Assembly (NCBI RefSeq): GCF_947495715.1
Contig: NZ_CANLZU010000006.1
Span: 83,055-147,054, forward strand
Length of the DNA: 64,000 nt
Direction: 5' to 3'
Source of the DNA: an uncultured Oceanisphaera sp.
GTDB lineage: Bacteria > Pseudomonadota > Gammaproteobacteria > Enterobacterales > Aeromonadaceae
Numbering within the stretch: the first letter of the stretch is position 1; each line of letters starts with the position of its first letter. A program made the position numbers and the translations under genes. The notes beneath the pieces are model-generated. The model searched no databases and was not told the DNA's origin. It saw nothing but the letters and a program-made list of their open reading frames with translations. Shown here piece after piece: positions 9,104 through 19,221 of the stretch.

Positions 9104-9802
9104 ATGCAGCTTTATTTTGTACTTAAATCGCCGGCGCGAGCCGAAAACGTCGGGGCCGCGGCGCGGGCGATGAAGACCATGGGCTTTGGCCGAATGCGGC
9201 TGGTCAACAGCCGGGTGCATGAGCAGGACAAGGCGCACTGGGTTGCGCATGGGGCGCAGGAGGTGTTGGAGCAGGCCGAATATTTCGACGAGCTGGCACC
9301 GGCGCTGGCCGACATGGATCTGGTCATTGCCACCACGGCCCGAAATCGGGGACGGTATCGCTACTACCTGACGCCCAAGCAGGCCATCGCCCAGGTAAAC
9401 AGTAAAAGCGTACAAAAAGTGGCGCTGCTGTTCGGCTGCGAGGAATCCGGCTTAAGTAACGAGGATCTGGCATTGGCCGATATCATCAGCTATCTGCCGC
9501 TGAAAGTGAGTTATCCTTCGCTGAATCTGGGCCAGGCCATCATGCTTTATGCCTATGAATTCAGTCAGGGCCTGAGTGAACAAAACGAAGAAAAATCCGA
9601 CCTTCAGACCGAAAACACTCAGTTAAGGGTGTTGCAGCAAAAAACAGAACAATTATTTGAAAATATCGGTGTTTCTCAGCAGGAAAAACTGGCTGAGTGG
9701 GTGGGTGACCGGCTGCCTATGCTGGAACAGCGGGACCTCAATCTGTTGCATCTGCTTTATAAAGACCTGGAACGGGCCTTGTCTGCCAAAGATGAAAGTT
9801 GA
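9104..9802 (+). CDS. lasT: LasT-type TrmH/SpoU family RNA 2'-O-methyltransferase
   Basis: Predicted SAM-dependent 2'-O-methyltransferase of the SPOUT class; homologues are annotated LasT/YjtD, related to TrmJ, which methylates tRNA position 32. The 232 residues start with the RNA-binding block KSPARAENVGAAARAMKTMGF and end with the trefoil-knot SAM region ALLFGCEESGLSNEDLALAD plus YPSLNLGQAIMLYAYE. A helical tail (residues 165-230) with LEQRDLNLLHLL follows. The start uses GGGAG six bases upstream; a longer frame runs through REP repeats and is rejected. As in E. coli, it lies just upstream of thrL. The RNA target is not known from sequence. Confidence 0.88.
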   Translation: MQLYFVLKSPARAENVGAAARAMKTMGFGRMRLVNSRVHEQDKAHWVAHGAQEVLEQAEYFDELAPALADMDLVIATTARNRGRYRYYLTPKQAIAQVNSKSVQKVALLFGCEESGLSNEDLALADIISYLPLKVSYPSLNLGQAIMLYAYEFSQGLSEQNEEKSDLQTENTQLRVLQQKTEQLFENIGVSQQEKLAEWVGDRLPMLEQRDLNLLHLLYKDLERALSAKDES

Positions 9803-9857
9803 CAAGCCAGGGCGCGCGCGGTATTGCTATGCCATTCGCTTTTAGAGGTTGTTCGTC

Positions 9858-9932
9858 ATGTTGCCGAGTGCAAGCCGCATTACCACCATTATTATTACCG
9901 GTACCACCACTGGTGGCACTGGGGCGGGCTGA
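9858..9932 (+). CDS. thrL: thr operon leader peptide
   Basis: A 24-codon frame (MLPSASRITT, then IIITGTTTGGTGAG, stop) with seven threonine and four isoleucine codons lies 100 bases before thrA and is followed by a terminator hairpin. This is the classic arrangement for attenuation by threonyl- and isoleucyl-tRNA levels: ribosome stalling at Thr/Ile codons favours an antiterminator and thrABC expression. Too short for usual gene finding; it was read directly from the sequence. Confidence 0.9.
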   Translation: MLPSASRITTIIITGTTTGGTGAG

Positions 9933-9961
9933 TGCGCTGACGATAAATCGATTAGAATCAT

Positions 9962-9994
9962 AAAGCCCGCGTCCCCATCCGATGCGGGCTTTTT
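9962..9994 (+). terminator. thr operon attenuator terminator
   Basis: AAAGCCCGC pairs with GCGGGCTTT around a short loop and is followed by a T-rich tract. It lies 30 bases after the thrL stop and 38 bases before thrA, the expected place for the attenuator. Confidence 0.88.
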
Positions 9995-10031
9995 CGTTTT
10001 ACGCTTTTTAGTTTTACACAGGGAGTAATGA

Positions 10032-12491
10032 ATGCGTGTCTTGAAGTTTGGCGGCACCTCTTTGGCCAACAGCGAGCGATTTACCAACGTCGCCGATATC
10101 GTGGTCAACAACCAGCAGCAGTCGCAGGTGGCACTGGTTCTGTCGGCTCCGGCCAAGGTAACCAATCATCTGGTGGCGGTCGTAGAGCAGACCATTCGCG
10201 GTCTGGATCCGGCGCCGGTACTGCAGGAAATCGAACAGATTTTTCATGCCATTATCGACGGTCTCAAGGCACGCTTTGCGTCACTGGACGATCAGGAACT
10301 CAAGGCCCGGGTCGATCGCGAGCTGGGTCAGCTGGCGCGCCTGCTGCAGGGCGTCAGCCTGTTGCAGCAATGCCCGGACAATACTCAGGCGCACATTCTG
10401 AGCCGGGGCGAGGCACTGTCCATTGCCACCATGGCCGAGCTGCTCAAGGCGCGCGGCGAGCAGGTGGAAGTGATTACGCCCCAGACCATGCTGCTGGGCG
10501 AGGGCAGCTTCCTCGAAGCCCACGTCAATATCGAAGTCTCCCGCCGGCGTTTTGCCGACCAGGGCCTGCGTGACGATTGCGTCTACCTGATGCCGGGCTT
10601 CACCGCCGGTAACGATAAGGGCGAAACCGTCATTCTGGGCCGTAACGGCTCCGACTACTCCGCCGCCGTGCTGGCCGCCTGTGTGGATGCCGAATGCTGC
10701 GAAATCTGGACCGACGTAGACGGCGTCTACAACTGCGACCCGCGTCTGGTGCCGGATGCCAAGTTGCTCAAGCAACTGTCTTACAAAGAAGCGATGGAGC
10801 TGTCCTACTTCGGCGCCAAGGTGCTGCATCCCAAGACCATAGCGCCCATCGCCCAGTTTCATATTCCCTGTCTGATCAAGAACACCGGTAACCCCCAGGG
10901 CGAAGGCTCGCTGATTGGCCCCGAGTGCAGTGACGACGATCAGCAGGTCAAGGGCATCTCCGATCTGGTCGGCATGACCATGATCAACATCTCGGGCCCG
11001 GGCATGAAGGGCATGGTCGGCATGGCCGGTCGTTTGTTCTCTTGCGTGTCCCGCGCCGGGGTCAGCATAGTGCTGATCACCCAGAGCTCGTCGGAATACA
11101 GCGTCAGCTTATGTATTCACAGTTTCGATCAGCTGAAGGCGCAAAAAGCCATCGCCGACGAATTTGCGCTCGAGTTCAAGAACAAGTTACTGGAGCCGCT
11201 GGACATCATCGAAGAGCTGGCGATTATCTCTTTGGTGGGCGATCGCATGCGCACCGTCAAGGGCGTGTCGGCGCGCTTCTTCAATGCACTGGCCGAAGCT
11301 TCCATCAACATAGTGGCCATCGCCCAGGGGTCCAGCGAGCGCTCCATCTCGGCGGTCATCCACAAAAACAAGACCACCGAAGCCATCAAGGCCTGTCATC
11401 AGAACTTCTTCTCCAGCCGTCGCTTTATCGATGTGTTCCTGGTGGGCTGTGGCGGTGTGGGTGCGGCGCTTTTGGAGCAAATCCGTCGCCAGCAGCCGGT
11501 GCTGGAAGCGCAGGATATCGGCATTCGGGTGGTCGGTATCGCCAACTCCCGCAAGATGGCGCTGAACCGCGATGGCCTCAACCTGAACGAGTGGCGCGAT
11601 AGCCTGGAGCAGGCCACCGAGACCTTTAACCTGCCGCGTCTGCAGCGCATGGTGGAAGACAGCCACCTGATCAACCCGGTGCTGGTGGACTGTACCTCCA
11701 GCGACGGCGTGGCCGATCAGTACGCCGATTTTCTGGCGGCCGGTTTCCACGTGGTCACTCCCAATAAGAAAGCCAACACCGCCAGCCTGGATTACTACCG
11801 CCAGCTGCGCCGGGCCGCCCAGCGTACCCATCGCAAGTTTCTGTACGAAACCAACGTGGGTGCCGGCCTGCCGGTGATCGAAAATCTGCAAAACCTGATC
11901 CGCGCCGGCGATCAGCTCAAGGCGTTTGGTGGCATTCTGTCCGGCTCCATGTCGTACATCTTCGGCAAGCTGGACGAAGGCATGAGCTTTGCCGATGCCA
12001 CTCGCGTTGCCCGTGAAAACGGCTTTACCGAGCCGGATCCGCGAGACGATCTCAGCGGCATGGATGTGGCGCGCAAGCTGCTGATCCTGGCCCGCGAGGC
12101 CGGTATGAACCTGAGTCTGGAAGACATCGAAGTGGAAGCCTCGCTGCCGCCGGAATTTGATGCCAGCGGCGATATCGAACAGTTCATGGCTCGTTTGCCC
12201 GAAGCCAACGGTTACTTCGAGGCGCGGGTGGCCCAGGCCGCCGCCGACGGCAAGGTGCTGCGTTATGTGGGTGAAATAGACAATGGCCGGTGCAAGGTGG
12301 TCATCAAGGCGGTGGACGGGGATGATCCCCTGTTCAAGGTAAAAGACGGTGAAAATGCGCTGGCGTTCTACACCCAGTATTATCAGCCGATTCCGCTGGT
12401 ACTGCGTGGCTACGGCGCCGGTGCCGATGTCACCGCCGCCGGCGTGTTTGCCGACCTGTTACGCACCCATAACTGGAAGCAGGAGATTTAA
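10032..12491 (+). CDS. thrA: Bifunctional aspartokinase I / homoserine dehydrogenase I
   Basis: Catalyses the first and third steps of the aspartate-to-threonine pathway: phosphorylation of aspartate, and NADPH reduction of aspartate semialdehyde to homoserine. The 819 residues match the E. coli enzyme. The kinase occupies roughly residues 1-295 ([13 protein letters not shown] at 5; RNGSDYSAA near 203), followed by ACT-type regulatory repeats (residues ~310-455) that sense threonine. The dehydrogenase begins near 465 with the nucleotide fold [13 protein letters not shown], then [12 protein letters not shown] and [20 protein letters not shown] six bases upstream fixes the start. First gene of thrABC, behind thrL and its attenuator. 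Confidence 0.98.
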   Translation: MRVLKFGGTSLANSERFTNVADIVVNNQQQSQVALVLSAPAKVTNHLVAVVEQTIRGLDPAPVLQEIEQIFHAIIDGLKARFASLDDQELKARVDRELGQLARLLQGVSLLQQCPDNTQAHILSRGEALSIATMAELLKARGEQVEVITPQTMLLGEGSFLEAHVNIEVSRRRFADQGLRDDCVYLMPGFTAGNDKGETVILGRNGSDYSAAVLAACVDAECCEIWTDVDGVYNCDPRLVPDAKLLKQLSYKEAMELSYFGAKVLHPKTIAPIAQFHIPCLIKNTGNPQGEGSLIGPECSDDDQQVKGISDLVGMTMINISGPGMKGMVGMAGRLFSCVSRAGVSIVLITQSSSEYSVSLCIHSFDQLKAQKAIADEFALEFKNKLLEPLDIIEELAIISLVGDRMRTVKGVSARFFNALAEASINIVAIAQGSSERSISAVIHKNKTTEAIKACHQNFFSSRRFIDVFLVGCGGVGAALLEQIRRQQPVLEAQDIGIRVVGIANSRKMALNRDGLNLNEWRDSLEQATETFNLPRLQRMVEDSHLINPVLVDCTSSDGVADQYADFLAAGFHVVTPNKKANTASLDYYRQLRRAAQRTHRKFLYETNVGAGLPVIENLQNLIRAGDQLKAFGGILSGSMSYIFGKLDEGMSFADATRVARENGFTEPDPRDDLSGMDVARKLLILAREAGMNLSLEDIEVEASLPPEFDASGDIEQFMARLPEANGYFEARVAQAAADGKVLRYVGEIDNGRCKVVIKAVDGDDPLFKVKDGENALAFYTQYYQPIPLVLRGYGAGADVTAAGVFADLLRTHNWKQEI

Positions 12492-13448
12492 ATGAGTGTT
12501 GTTGCGTTTGCCCCTGCCTCTACCGCCAATGTGAGCGTGGGTTTTGATATATTGGGGGCCGCCATGGCCCCGCTGGACGGCACCCTGCTGGGTGACCGGG
12601 TACTGGTGGCCGACACCGAGGGCGACTTTGCGCTGAACAATATTGGCGCCTTTGCCCACAAGCTGCCGGACGATTTCAAACAGAATATCGTCTACGACTG
12701 CTATCTGGCCTATGAAAAAGCGCTGGCGCAGAAGGGCGTCAGCCCCAAGCCGCTGGTGATGACGCTGGAAAAAAACATGCCGGTAGGCTCGGGCCTCGGC
12801 TCCAGTGCCACCAGCATAGTGGCGGCCTTCGTGGCCCTGAACGCCTTTTACGATGAGGCGCTGAGCGAGCATGAACTGATGCTGCTGATGGGCGAGCTGG
12901 AAGGGCAGATCTCCGGATCCATTCATTACGACAACGTGGCCCCCTGCCACTTTGGCGGCATGCAGCTGGTGCTGGACGATGCCGGCGTGGTCAGCCAGAC
13001 CCTGCCCAGCTTCGACGACTGGTACTGGGTGCTGTGCTACCCGGGCATCAGCGTGTCTACCTCGGCGGCGCGCAGCATACTGCCGACGCAATATCGCCGC
13101 CAGGACTGCCTGACCTACGGTCGTCGGCTGGCGGGCTTTGTGCATGCCAGCCACACCGGCCAGGAGCCGGTGGCCGCCGCCATGCTCAAGGACGTGATTG
13201 CCGAACCCTATCGGGCTCAGCTCATCCCCGGCTTTGATGCGGTACGCGAGCAGGCCGCGTCCATGGGCGCGCTGGCCACCGGTATCTCCGGCAGCGGCCC
13301 CACCGTGTTCTGCGTGCTCAAGGACTTGAGCCAGGCCGAAAAACTGAAAGGCTGGCTGGCCGAACACTTTATTCAGAATCAGGATGGCTTCTGCCATATT
13401 TGTAAAATCGATGCCGAAGGCGCTCGGGTAACAGGAACAGAATTATGA
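12492..13448 (+). CDS. thrB: Homoserine kinase
   Basis: GHMP-superfamily kinase that converts homoserine to O-phosphohomoserine. The 318 residues contain the N-terminal [14 protein letters not shown] block, the glycine/serine ATP loop [12 protein letters not shown] near residue 98, the [15 protein letters not shown] block, and the C-terminal [11 protein letters not shown] motif. Its ATG abuts the thrA stop with no gap, and its own stop overlaps the thrC start (ATGA), so the three genes are translationally coupled. Length and motifs match enterobacterial ThrB closely. Confidence 0.97.
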   Translation: MSVVAFAPASTANVSVGFDILGAAMAPLDGTLLGDRVLVADTEGDFALNNIGAFAHKLPDDFKQNIVYDCYLAYEKALAQKGVSPKPLVMTLEKNMPVGSGLGSSATSIVAAFVALNAFYDEALSEHELMLLMGELEGQISGSIHYDNVAPCHFGGMQLVLDDAGVVSQTLPSFDDWYWVLCYPGISVSTSAARSILPTQYRRQDCLTYGRRLAGFVHASHTGQEPVAAAMLKDVIAEPYRAQLIPGFDAVREQAASMGALATGISGSGPTVFCVLKDLSQAEKLKGWLAEHFIQNQDGFCHICKIDAEGARVTGTEL

Positions 13449-14722
13449 AGTTGTACAACATCAAGGATAACGCGGAAACCATCGATTTTGCCGGTGCGGT
13501 AAAGCAGGGGCTGGGTCGTGGTCAGGGATTGTTTTTTCCGGAAAACCTGACCCCCATCGCCAACATCGACGCCCTGCTGGAGCTGCCACTGGTGCCGCGA
13601 TCGGTGGCCGTGTTGCAGCATCTGATCGGCGATGAAATTCCCGAGTCCACCCTCACCGCCATGGTGGAGCACGCCTTTACCTTCCCGGCGCCGCTGGTCA
13701 AGGTAGACGACCACACCTACGCCCTGGAACTGTTCCATGGCCCCACCCTGGCGTTCAAGGACTTCGGCGGTCGCTTCATGGCCCAGTGCCTGGCGACCCT
13801 GAGCAAAGACGGCAAGAAGATCACCATTCTGACCGCCACCTCCGGCGACACCGGTGCCGCCGTGGCCCATGCCTTCTATGGTCTGCCCAACATAGAAGTG
13901 GTGATCCTGTATCCCGAGGGCAAGATCAGCCCGCTGCAGGAAAAACTGTTCACCACCCTGGGTGACAACATCAGCACCTATGCGGTGCAGGGCGACTTCG
14001 ATGACTGTCAGGCGCTGGTGAAGCAGGCGTTTGACGACGAAGAGCTGAAAGCCGCCGTCGGCCTCAACTCCGCCAACTCCATCAACATCAGCCGCCTGGT
14101 GGCCCAGGTCTGCTACTACTTCGAAGCGGTGGCGCAGTTGCCCGCCGAGCAGCGTCACAAGGCGGTGATTGCCGTGCCGTCCGGTAACTTCGGCAACCTG
14201 ACCGCGGGTCTGATTGCCAAGGCGCTGGGCCTGCCGGTCAAACGCTTCATGGCCGCTACCAACGCCAACGACACGGTGCCGCGTTACCTCGAAAGCGGCA
14301 GCTGGGATCCGAAAAACACCGTGGCGACCCTGTCCAATGCCATGGACGTGAGCCGTCCCAACAACTGGCCGCGAGTGGAAGAGCTGTGCCGGGTCAAGGG
14401 CTGGAATCTGGCCGACATCGCCTCCGGTGCGCTTAACGACGAGCAGACCAAAGACGCCCTCAAGCGCCTGTTCGAACAGGGTTATCTGTGCGAGCCCCAC
14501 GGTGCCATCGGCTGGGATCTGCTGAACAAGGAACGCGGCAAGGACGAAGTGGGTATCTTCCTCTGTACCGCCCATCCGGCCAAGTTCAAGGAAAACGTCG
14601 ACGAGATCCTGGGGCAGGACATTCCGCTGCCGGGTCCGCTGGCCAAGCACCTGGCCATGGAGCCCCTCAACGGTACCATCCCCGCCGACTTCGCCGCCCT
14701 CAAGGCGAAGATGATGAAGTAA
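13445..14722 (+). CDS. thrC: Threonine synthase
   Basis: PLP enzyme that converts O-phosphohomoserine and water to threonine and phosphate, the final pathway step. The 425 residues carry the PLP lysine in [10 protein letters not shown] (K105), the cofactor-phosphate region [15 protein letters not shown], the [11 protein letters not shown] loop, and [18 protein letters not shown]. This is the short class-2 form seen in E. coli. It overlaps thrB by four bases and ends the operon; a CATGCCGGG hairpin follows the stop. Confidence 0.97.
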   Translation: MKLYNIKDNAETIDFAGAVKQGLGRGQGLFFPENLTPIANIDALLELPLVPRSVAVLQHLIGDEIPESTLTAMVEHAFTFPAPLVKVDDHTYALELFHGPTLAFKDFGGRFMAQCLATLSKDGKKITILTATSGDTGAAVAHAFYGLPNIEVVILYPEGKISPLQEKLFTTLGDNISTYAVQGDFDDCQALVKQAFDDEELKAAVGLNSANSINISRLVAQVCYYFEAVAQLPAEQRHKAVIAVPSGNFGNLTAGLIAKALGLPVKRFMAATNANDTVPRYLESGSWDPKNTVATLSNAMDVSRPNNWPRVEELCRVKGWNLADIASGALNDEQTKDALKRLFEQGYLCEPHGAIGWDLLNKERGKDEVGIFLCTAHPAKFKENVDEILGQDIPLPGPLAKHLAMEPLNGTIPADFAALKAKMMK

Positions 14723-14756
14723 AGCGTCACTCGGTACTCTCTCAGTACTCTGTATG

Positions 14757-14790
14757 TCATGCCGGGCTTGTCCCGGCATGTTTCATTTTG
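14757..14790 (+). terminator. Probable thrABC terminator built on a CATGCCGGG palindrome
   Basis: CATGCCGGG pairs with CCCGGCATG around a four-base loop and is followed by TTTCATTTT. The same GTCATGCCGGGC palindrome recurs near 49258 and 52257, so it is also a dispersed repeat serving as a terminator here. Confidence 0.65.
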
Positions 14791-14807
14791 GACGACTGAA
14801 AACCGAA

Positions 14808-14907
14808 AAGGGACACCCACCTCAAATTCACCCGCAGCAGCCAAATGAAAAAGGACACCCATCCCAAATCTGGTTGTGACAGCGAGTTGAAAGATGGGTG
14901 TCCCACC
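14808..14907. repeat. REP-like cluster (GGACACCCAYC) downstream of thrC
   Basis: Two copies in one orientation (near 14810 and 14852, with CTCAAAT or CCAAAT tails) and one inverted copy near 14892 lie between thrC and the csrB promoter region. Same family as the repeats flanking the RAYT gene. Confidence 0.8.
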
Positions 14908-15047
14908 AAGCTCTCTAGGCTCTCTTTTGCCGTCATTCCCGAGCAGGCGGTAATCCGGATTGGTGTCATCGGTACAGTAAACCGAGTGGCCGGTGCGACT
15001 AGACGCGATCCCCTTGTTACGGCCGAAACGCCATTTCCCCTACATCT

Positions 15048-15065
15048 TGTAAGAGATCTCTCAAT
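15048..15065 (+). promoter_or_regulatory. Probable UvrY/GacA upstream activating site for csrB
   Basis: TGTAAGAGATCTCTCAAT resembles the 18-base site bound by UvrY/GacA response regulators in front of csrB/rsmZ genes (TGTAAG with a central AGATCT). It lies about 170 bases before the inferred csrB start, the spacing known for E. coli csrB. The right half-site is degenerate. Confidence 0.6.
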
Positions 15066-15188
15066 CAGCGCTAGGATAAGGCGGTTTGTGTTACCGGCTT
15101 CGGCTCATGATTAAATGCAAGATATTGATAGAAATGAATTTTTATTTTTTGTTTGTTTTGTGTGCAGTGGAAGTTACTGCCGGGCGCA

Positions 15189-15216
15189 TTGAGCCTGGCG
15201 GCGGATCTCGTATTAT
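15189..15216 (+). promoter_or_regulatory. Sigma-70-type promoter of csrB
   Basis: TTGAGC at 15189 and TATTAT at 15211 are separated by 16 bases, placing transcription start near 15223, just before the GGA-rich RNA. Confidence 0.6.
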
Positions 15217-15222
15217 GTTTAT

Positions 15223-15609
15223 CAACAGCAAGGCAGCTGGCACACAGGAAGTGGACTGGCAGGAAGCCTTCAGGGATCACCGGCAAGAAGCCGGAACAGG
15301 GAGCAGGGACGTTGCGGTTACAGGAGTAACGCGGCAAAGGATGGCGAGGAACGCCAGACAGCCAGGATGGCACCAGGACCCGGCCCGGATGGCCAAGAGG
15401 ACAACCGCAGGATGCGGCAGGGAATACCTCCCGGAAGGAGGCGCTGGTAGCAGGATGCCACCATATCAGGATGATGCAGGAACAGCCCGATGGAACGGGA
15501 AGGGGAAGACACGGGAAGCGTCAGGTCAGGGAATGCAGGGAGCAATCAGGTTTAAGGAGCAAACCGACGACACCTTGAAGGGCAGCCAATCATTGGCTGC
15601 CCTTTTTTC
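15223..15609 (+). ncRNA. csrB: CsrB-type CsrA-sequestering small RNA
   Basis: This roughly 385-base transcript region has no convincing protein frame but contains 28 GGA triplets, mostly as AGGA, CAGGA or GGGA, many in the loops of small local hairpins; it ends with a GGGCAGCCAAT/ATTGGCTGCCC hairpin and a T run. That is the signature of CsrB/CsrC/RsmZ RNAs, which bind many CsrA dimers and relieve CsrA control of carbon storage, motility and biofilm genes. A promoter and a UvrY-type site lie upstream at the expected distances. The 5' end is inferred from the promoter. Confidence 0.9.
15578..15609 (+). terminator. csrB terminator
   Basis: An 11-base-pair stem AAGGGCAGCCAAT/ATTGGCTGCCCTT with a minimal loop is followed by a run of six T residues. 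Confidence 0.92.
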
Positions 15610-15713
15610 TTGTTACTTTTCTTCACCAGCCGTACGTGTAGTCGAGGCCGCTACCCTGGTATTATCTGCCTGTGCTAACGTATAAGCCCCGTAGAATTAA
15701 CAGGTTACAGACC

Positions 15714-16580
15714 ATGAGTCAGGCACTGGATAATTTATTGACGCTGCTGGCGCTGGAGCCGCTGGACGATGGCCTCTATCGTGGCCAGAGCATGGATCTG
15801 GGCTTTGGTGCCGTGTTTGGCGGTCAGGTGATGGGCCAGGCGTTGGCGGCGGCCAAATATACCCTGGAGCCGGAGCGGCCGGTGCACTCGTTTCACTCCT
15901 ACTTCTTGCGCCCGGGCGACGTCAACAAGCCGATTATCTACGACGTGGAAAATATCCGCGACGGCAAAACCACCTCTACCCGCCGGGTGCAGGCGCTGCA
16001 ATACGGCAAGCCTATTTTCTACATGACCGCCTCGTTTCAGCAACCGGTGGCCGGTTTCGAGCATCAGGCCGCCATGCCCGACGTGGCCGGGCCCGAGGGG
16101 CTGACACCCGAGAGTGAACGCATCCAGGCCCTGTCCCGTTTTATTCCGGATCGACTCAAAGACAAGCTGTTGGCCGAAAAGCCGATAGAGATGCGGCAAG
16201 TTAATTACGTCAATCCGATGCAGCCGGAAAAAACCGAGCCGGTGCGCCATATCTGGCTCAAGGCCAACGGCCGCTTGCCGGACGATCCCCGCATTCACAA
16301 ATACCTGCTGGCCTATGCCTCGGACTTCAACTTTCTGCCCACGGCGCTCATGCCCCATGGCCACTCGTTCTGGGAACGCGAACTGCAGGTGGCCACCATC
16401 GATCACTCCATGTGGTTTCATCAGGACTTTCGCTTCGATGACTGGGTGCTTTATGTTATGGAAAGCCCGCGCGCCATTGCCGGCCGCGGCCTGGTGCAGG
16501 GGCATTTTTACACCCGGGACGGTACCCTGGTCGCCACGGCGATGCAGGAAGGGCTTATTCGGCCGCGCATTGAAGTGTGA
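15714..16580 (+). CDS. tesB: Acyl-CoA thioesterase II
   Basis: Hydrolyses a broad range of acyl-CoAs to free acid and CoA. The 288 residues form a double hot-dog protein: the first half carries [13 protein letters not shown] and [12 protein letters not shown], the second [28 protein letters not shown] and [17 protein letters not shown], containing the Asp, Thr/Ser and Gln of the E. coli TesB active site. The start at 15714 was chosen because the protein then begins MSQALDNLL like its relatives; an upstream in-frame ATG lies only 100 bases past the csrB terminator and adds no family sequence. Confidence 0.93.
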   Translation: MSQALDNLLTLLALEPLDDGLYRGQSMDLGFGAVFGGQVMGQALAAAKYTLEPERPVHSFHSYFLRPGDVNKPIIYDVENIRDGKTTSTRRVQALQYGKPIFYMTASFQQPVAGFEHQAAMPDVAGPEGLTPESERIQALSRFIPDRLKDKLLAEKPIEMRQVNYVNPMQPEKTEPVRHIWLKANGRLPDDPRIHKYLLAYASDFNFLPTALMPHGHSFWERELQVATIDHSMWFHQDFRFDDWVLYVMESPRAIAGRGLVQGHFYTRDGTLVATAMQEGLIRPRIEV

Positions 16581-16590
16581 GGGGGGGTGA

Positions 16591-16727
16591 AAAGGGACAC
16601 CCATCTCAAATCTGGATGGCGAAACGAGACACCCATCCCAAATTTGGATAATTTGAGGCTCAATTGATTCCGTCGAGAGATGGGTGTCCCAGCTCGATTA
16701 TTCCGTCGAGAGATGGGTGTCCCGGCT
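16591..16727. repeat. REP-like cluster between tesB and ung
   Basis: Two copies of GGACACCCATC or GAGACACCCATC with CAAAT tails (near 16594 and 16627) face two inverted copies of GAGAGATGGGTGTCCC (16675 and 16709). Head-to-head pairing could form long hairpins between the two convergently transcribable flanks. This is the most distant cluster from the RAYT gene. Confidence 0.82.
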
Positions 16728-16813
16728 CGATTTGAATCGACCAGCCCCGGCTTGCTTCTGCCGCTGGGGTCGAATAAATTCGGCCTTACAAATTTGTCGT
16801 TAACGGAATTCCC

Positions 16814-17497
16814 ATGCCCCAGACCTGGAACCAGCTCATCGATCATGAGCAACAGCAGCCTTATTTTCAGCAGGCGATGTCTTTTGTCGAGCAGGAACGA
16901 GCCGCCGGCAAGGCTGTCTATCCGTCGCAGCAGCATATTTTTCACGCCTTTCACTATACCGAACCGGGCAGCGTCAAGGTGGTGATGCTGGGGCAGGATC
17001 CCTACCACGGACCCAATCAGGCTCATGGTCTGTGCTTCTCGGTACTGCCCGGCGTGCGGGTGCCGCCGTCGTTGCGCAACATGTATAAAGAGCTGGCCAG
17101 CGACATTCCCGGCTTTCAGGCGCCCGAACACGGTTACCTGGAGTCCTGGGCCGAGCAGGGGGTGTTGATGCTCAATACGGTGCTGACGGTGGAGGAGGGC
17201 AAGGCCCACTCCCATGCCAAACTGGGTTGGGAAACCTTTACCGACAAGGTGATCAAAGCGGTCAACGATGAGGGGGAAGGGGTGGTGTTTCTGCTGTGGG
17301 GCAGCCACGCCCAGAAAAAAGGCGCCATGATTGACCGTAGCCGCCATCATGTACTGACCGCCGCTCACCCCAGCCCGCTGTCTGCCTATCGGGGCTTTTT
17401 CGGTTGCCGGCATTTTTCCCGTACCAATGAACTGTTGCGAGAACAGGGCAAATCACCCATCGACTGGTGCCTGCCCGCAACGGTCGAACAGCCGTAA
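16814..17497 (+). CDS. ung: Uracil-DNA glycosylase
   Basis: Removes uracil from DNA as the first step of base excision repair. The 227 residues show the family 1 motifs: the water-activating GQDPYHG (residues 60-66, Asp62), the uracil-recognition block [18 protein letters not shown], and the leucine-loop motif [14 protein letters not shown]. Length and order match E. coli Ung. The ATG lies within ACGGAATTCCC context without a strong ribosome-binding site. It is a single-gene unit between two repeat clusters. Confidence 0.97.
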   Translation: MPQTWNQLIDHEQQQPYFQQAMSFVEQERAAGKAVYPSQQHIFHAFHYTEPGSVKVVMLGQDPYHGPNQAHGLCFSVLPGVRVPPSLRNMYKELASDIPGFQAPEHGYLESWAEQGVLMLNTVLTVEEGKAHSHAKLGWETFTDKVIKAVNDEGEGVVFLLWGSHAQKKGAMIDRSRHHVLTAAHPSPLSAYRGFFGCRHFSRTNELLREQGKSPIDWCLPATVEQP

Positions 17498-17500
17498 CCA

Positions 17501-17775
17501 ACACCCCCTCCCAATCTCCCCCTGGCGAAGATCCGCTGTTGTGCCTGTATCTCCGCAGTCAGGGGGAGGGGCAGAGCGGCGCCGAACTTGAAAGCCGGCG
17601 CCGCTTTGCTTCCTCCCCTTAGCCTCGAATTTGGCAGAGCCACTGTGGGGTGCAAGGCAAGGGGAGGGCAGGGAGGGGTTTCTGCAGAATCTCGGCATGA
17701 CACCCCCTCCCAACCTCCCCCTGGCGAAGATCCGCTGTTGTGCCTGTATCTCTGCTGTCAAGGGGGAGGGGCAAA
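17501..17775. repeat. G-run repeat cluster (CCCCTCCC/GGGGAGGG family)
   Basis: Two L units (CACCCCCTCCC ... CAGGGGGAGGGG, each about 70 bases with ATCCGCTGTTGTGCCTGTATCT inside) flank one inverted R unit (CTTCCTCCCC ... GGGGAGGGCAGGGAGGGG). The same L and R units recur at 44201, 47641 and 63838. Each unit can fold on itself, and the R unit contains four G runs with one- to two-base loops at 17661-17678. No gene is present in 17498-17877. Confidence 0.85.
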
Positions 17776-17823
17776 AGCAGGCTCGGTGCAGGTTTGTTGC
17801 AGAATATTTCAGGGGGGCCAAAC

Positions 17824-17850
17824 GCAAAAAGGCGCCCGAGGGCGCCTGAC
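17824..17850 (-). terminator. Terminator of the DUF3545 gene
   Basis: AGGCGCCC pairs with GGGCGCCT; on the minus strand it follows the small gene and ends in the complement of AAAAA, giving a T run. Confidence 0.75.
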
Positions 17851-17877
17851 GAATCATTATGACTTATTTACCGTGTT

Positions 17878-18066
17878 CTACAGTTCAAGCTCTGCCGCCA
17901 TGTCTTCGAATTCGAAGGTACAGTCGAGTTGCTGAAGTTCTTGTTGTAAGCGCTTTTGGTCCTGTAATGCTTCTATTTCCCGCCACTTGCGCTTTTTGGC
18001 AGGCTCACGTGATTTACGTGAGGACCGTTCAACCACAAATTCCTGATCGAAGCTGCTCCTTTCCAT
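17878..18066 (-). CDS. DUF3545 family small protein
   Basis: A 62-residue, highly charged protein of unknown function. The central KKRKWREIEALQDQKRLQQEL stretch is predicted helical and matches what I recall of the DUF3545 family in Vibrio, Shewanella and Aeromonas; the N-terminus is basic-serine rich and the C-terminus acidic (FEFEDMAAELEL). A strong AGGAGGGAG ribosome-binding site precedes the ATG and a terminator follows the stop, which support a real gene despite its size. No function can be inferred from context. Confidence 0.75.
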   Translation of the reverse strand: MERSSFDQEFVVERSSRKSREPAKKRKWREIEALQDQKRLQQELQQLDCTFEFEDMAAELEL

Positions 18067-18158
18067 GGGGCTCCCTCCTGTTGGCTATCAGTTGTAGTCA
18101 CATTCGGATATATCACATGCAGTTATAAAATAGAATCCTGTTGTTACACTGCGATTAC

Positions 18159-18194
18159 AAAAAAGAGACCGGCGTCAATTAACGCCGGTCTCTT
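18159..18194 (-). terminator. Terminator of tal
   Basis: GAGACCGGCGT pairs with ACGCCGGTCTC around a short AT loop, with a T run on the minus strand after tal. Confidence 0.9.
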
Positions 18195-18267
18195 GCTGTT
18201 CAGCTCATGGTTGTCGGTGCGAACTACGCAGCCGAGCCCTGTTTTAACGCATGTTTTAGCTCATGCC

Positions 18268-19221
18268 TTACAGCATGGCCTTGAGCATGGTCTCGAGTTT
18301 GCCCTGGTCGATGGCGAAGTTGCGGATGCCTTCGGCCAGTTTTTCGGTGGCCATGGCGTCCTGGTTCTGTTCCCAGCGGAATTCGGCTTCGGTCATGGGT
18401 GTGGGGCGGGGCTGAGTGGCGCCCTTGTCCTGCAGCTTGGCAACCACTTCACCTTCTGCCTGGCTCAGTTCTTCCAGCAGGTTGGGGCCTATGGTCAGGC
18501 GGTCGCAGCCGGCCAGTTCCAGGATTTCGTCGATGTTGCGGAAGCTGGCGCCCATTACCACGGTGCTGTAGCCGTGCGCCTTGTAATAGTCATAGATTTG
18601 GGTCACCGACAGCACGCCCGGATCCTGCTCGGCAGTGTATTCTTTCTGAGCGGTGTTCTGCTTGTACCAGTCGAGGATGCGGCCCACGAACGGCGAGATC
18701 AGATAGGCGCCGGCTTCGGCACAGGCGCGGGCCTGGGCAAAGCTGAACAGCAGGGTCAGGTTACAGTTGATGCCTTCCTTTTCCAGCACTTCGGCGGCAC
18801 GAATGCCTTCCCAGGTGGACGCCAGCTTGATCAGGATGCGCTCGCGACCCACACCGGCCTGTTGGTACAGCTCAATCAGGTGGCGGGCTTTCTGAATGCT
18901 GGCCTCGGTATCAAACGACAGCCGAGCATCCACTTCGGTAGACATGCGGCCGGGGATCAGCTTGAGAATCTCGCAACCGATGTTTACCGCCAGCTTGTCG
19001 GAGGCATCAAGCAGCTGTTGTTCGGCATCCCGGCTCTGGGACTTGGCCCAGGCGACGGCTTCGGTCAGCAGCGGCTGATATTCCTGGATCTGGGCGGCCT
19101 TCAGGATCAGTGAAGGATTGGTGGTGGCATCCTGGGGCTGGTACTTGCGGATGGCTTCGATGTCGCCGGTGTCGGCAACCACGGTAGTCAAGGCTCTCAG
19201 TTGAGTCAGTTTATCGGCCAT
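18268..19221 (-). CDS. tal: Transaldolase
   Basis: Transfers a dihydroxyacetone unit from sedoheptulose-7-phosphate to glyceraldehyde-3-phosphate in the non-oxidative pentose phosphate pathway. The 317 residues match E. coli TalB. Motifs include DATTNPSLI near residue 31, the Schiff-base lysine in [34 protein letters not shown], and [12 protein letters not shown] tight hairpin terminator lies 75 bases downstream. Its closeness to agcS recalls the talB-yaaJ pair of E. coli, although here the two are divergent. Confidence 0.97.
   Translation of the reverse strand: MADKLTQLRALTTVVADTGDIEAIRKYQPQDATTNPSLILKAAQIQEYQPLLTEAVAWAKSQSRDAEQQLLDASDKLAVNIGCEILKLIPGRMSTEVDARLSFDTEASIQKARHLIELYQQAGVGRERILIKLASTWEGIRAAEVLEKEGINCNLTLLFSFAQARACAEAGAYLISPFVGRILDWYKQNTAQKEYTAEQDPGVLSVTQIYDYYKAHGYSTVVMGASFRNIDEILELAGCDRLTIGPNLLEELSQAEGEVVAKLQDKGATQPRPTPMTEAEFRWEQNQDAMATEKLAEGIRNFAIDQGKLETMLKAML

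Noticed and set aside
15086..15685. A 199-codon open frame across the csrB region
   Set aside because: It is made of GGA-rich repeats, starts before the csrB promoter, has no protein-like composition, and its tail runs through the csrB terminator.
17588..17935. Plus-strand frames within the G-run repeats (17588-17935, 17631-17849)
   Set aside because: They translate repeated DNA (GGQGGV, PPPGEDPLL) and overlap the DUF3545 gene and its terminator on the other strand.
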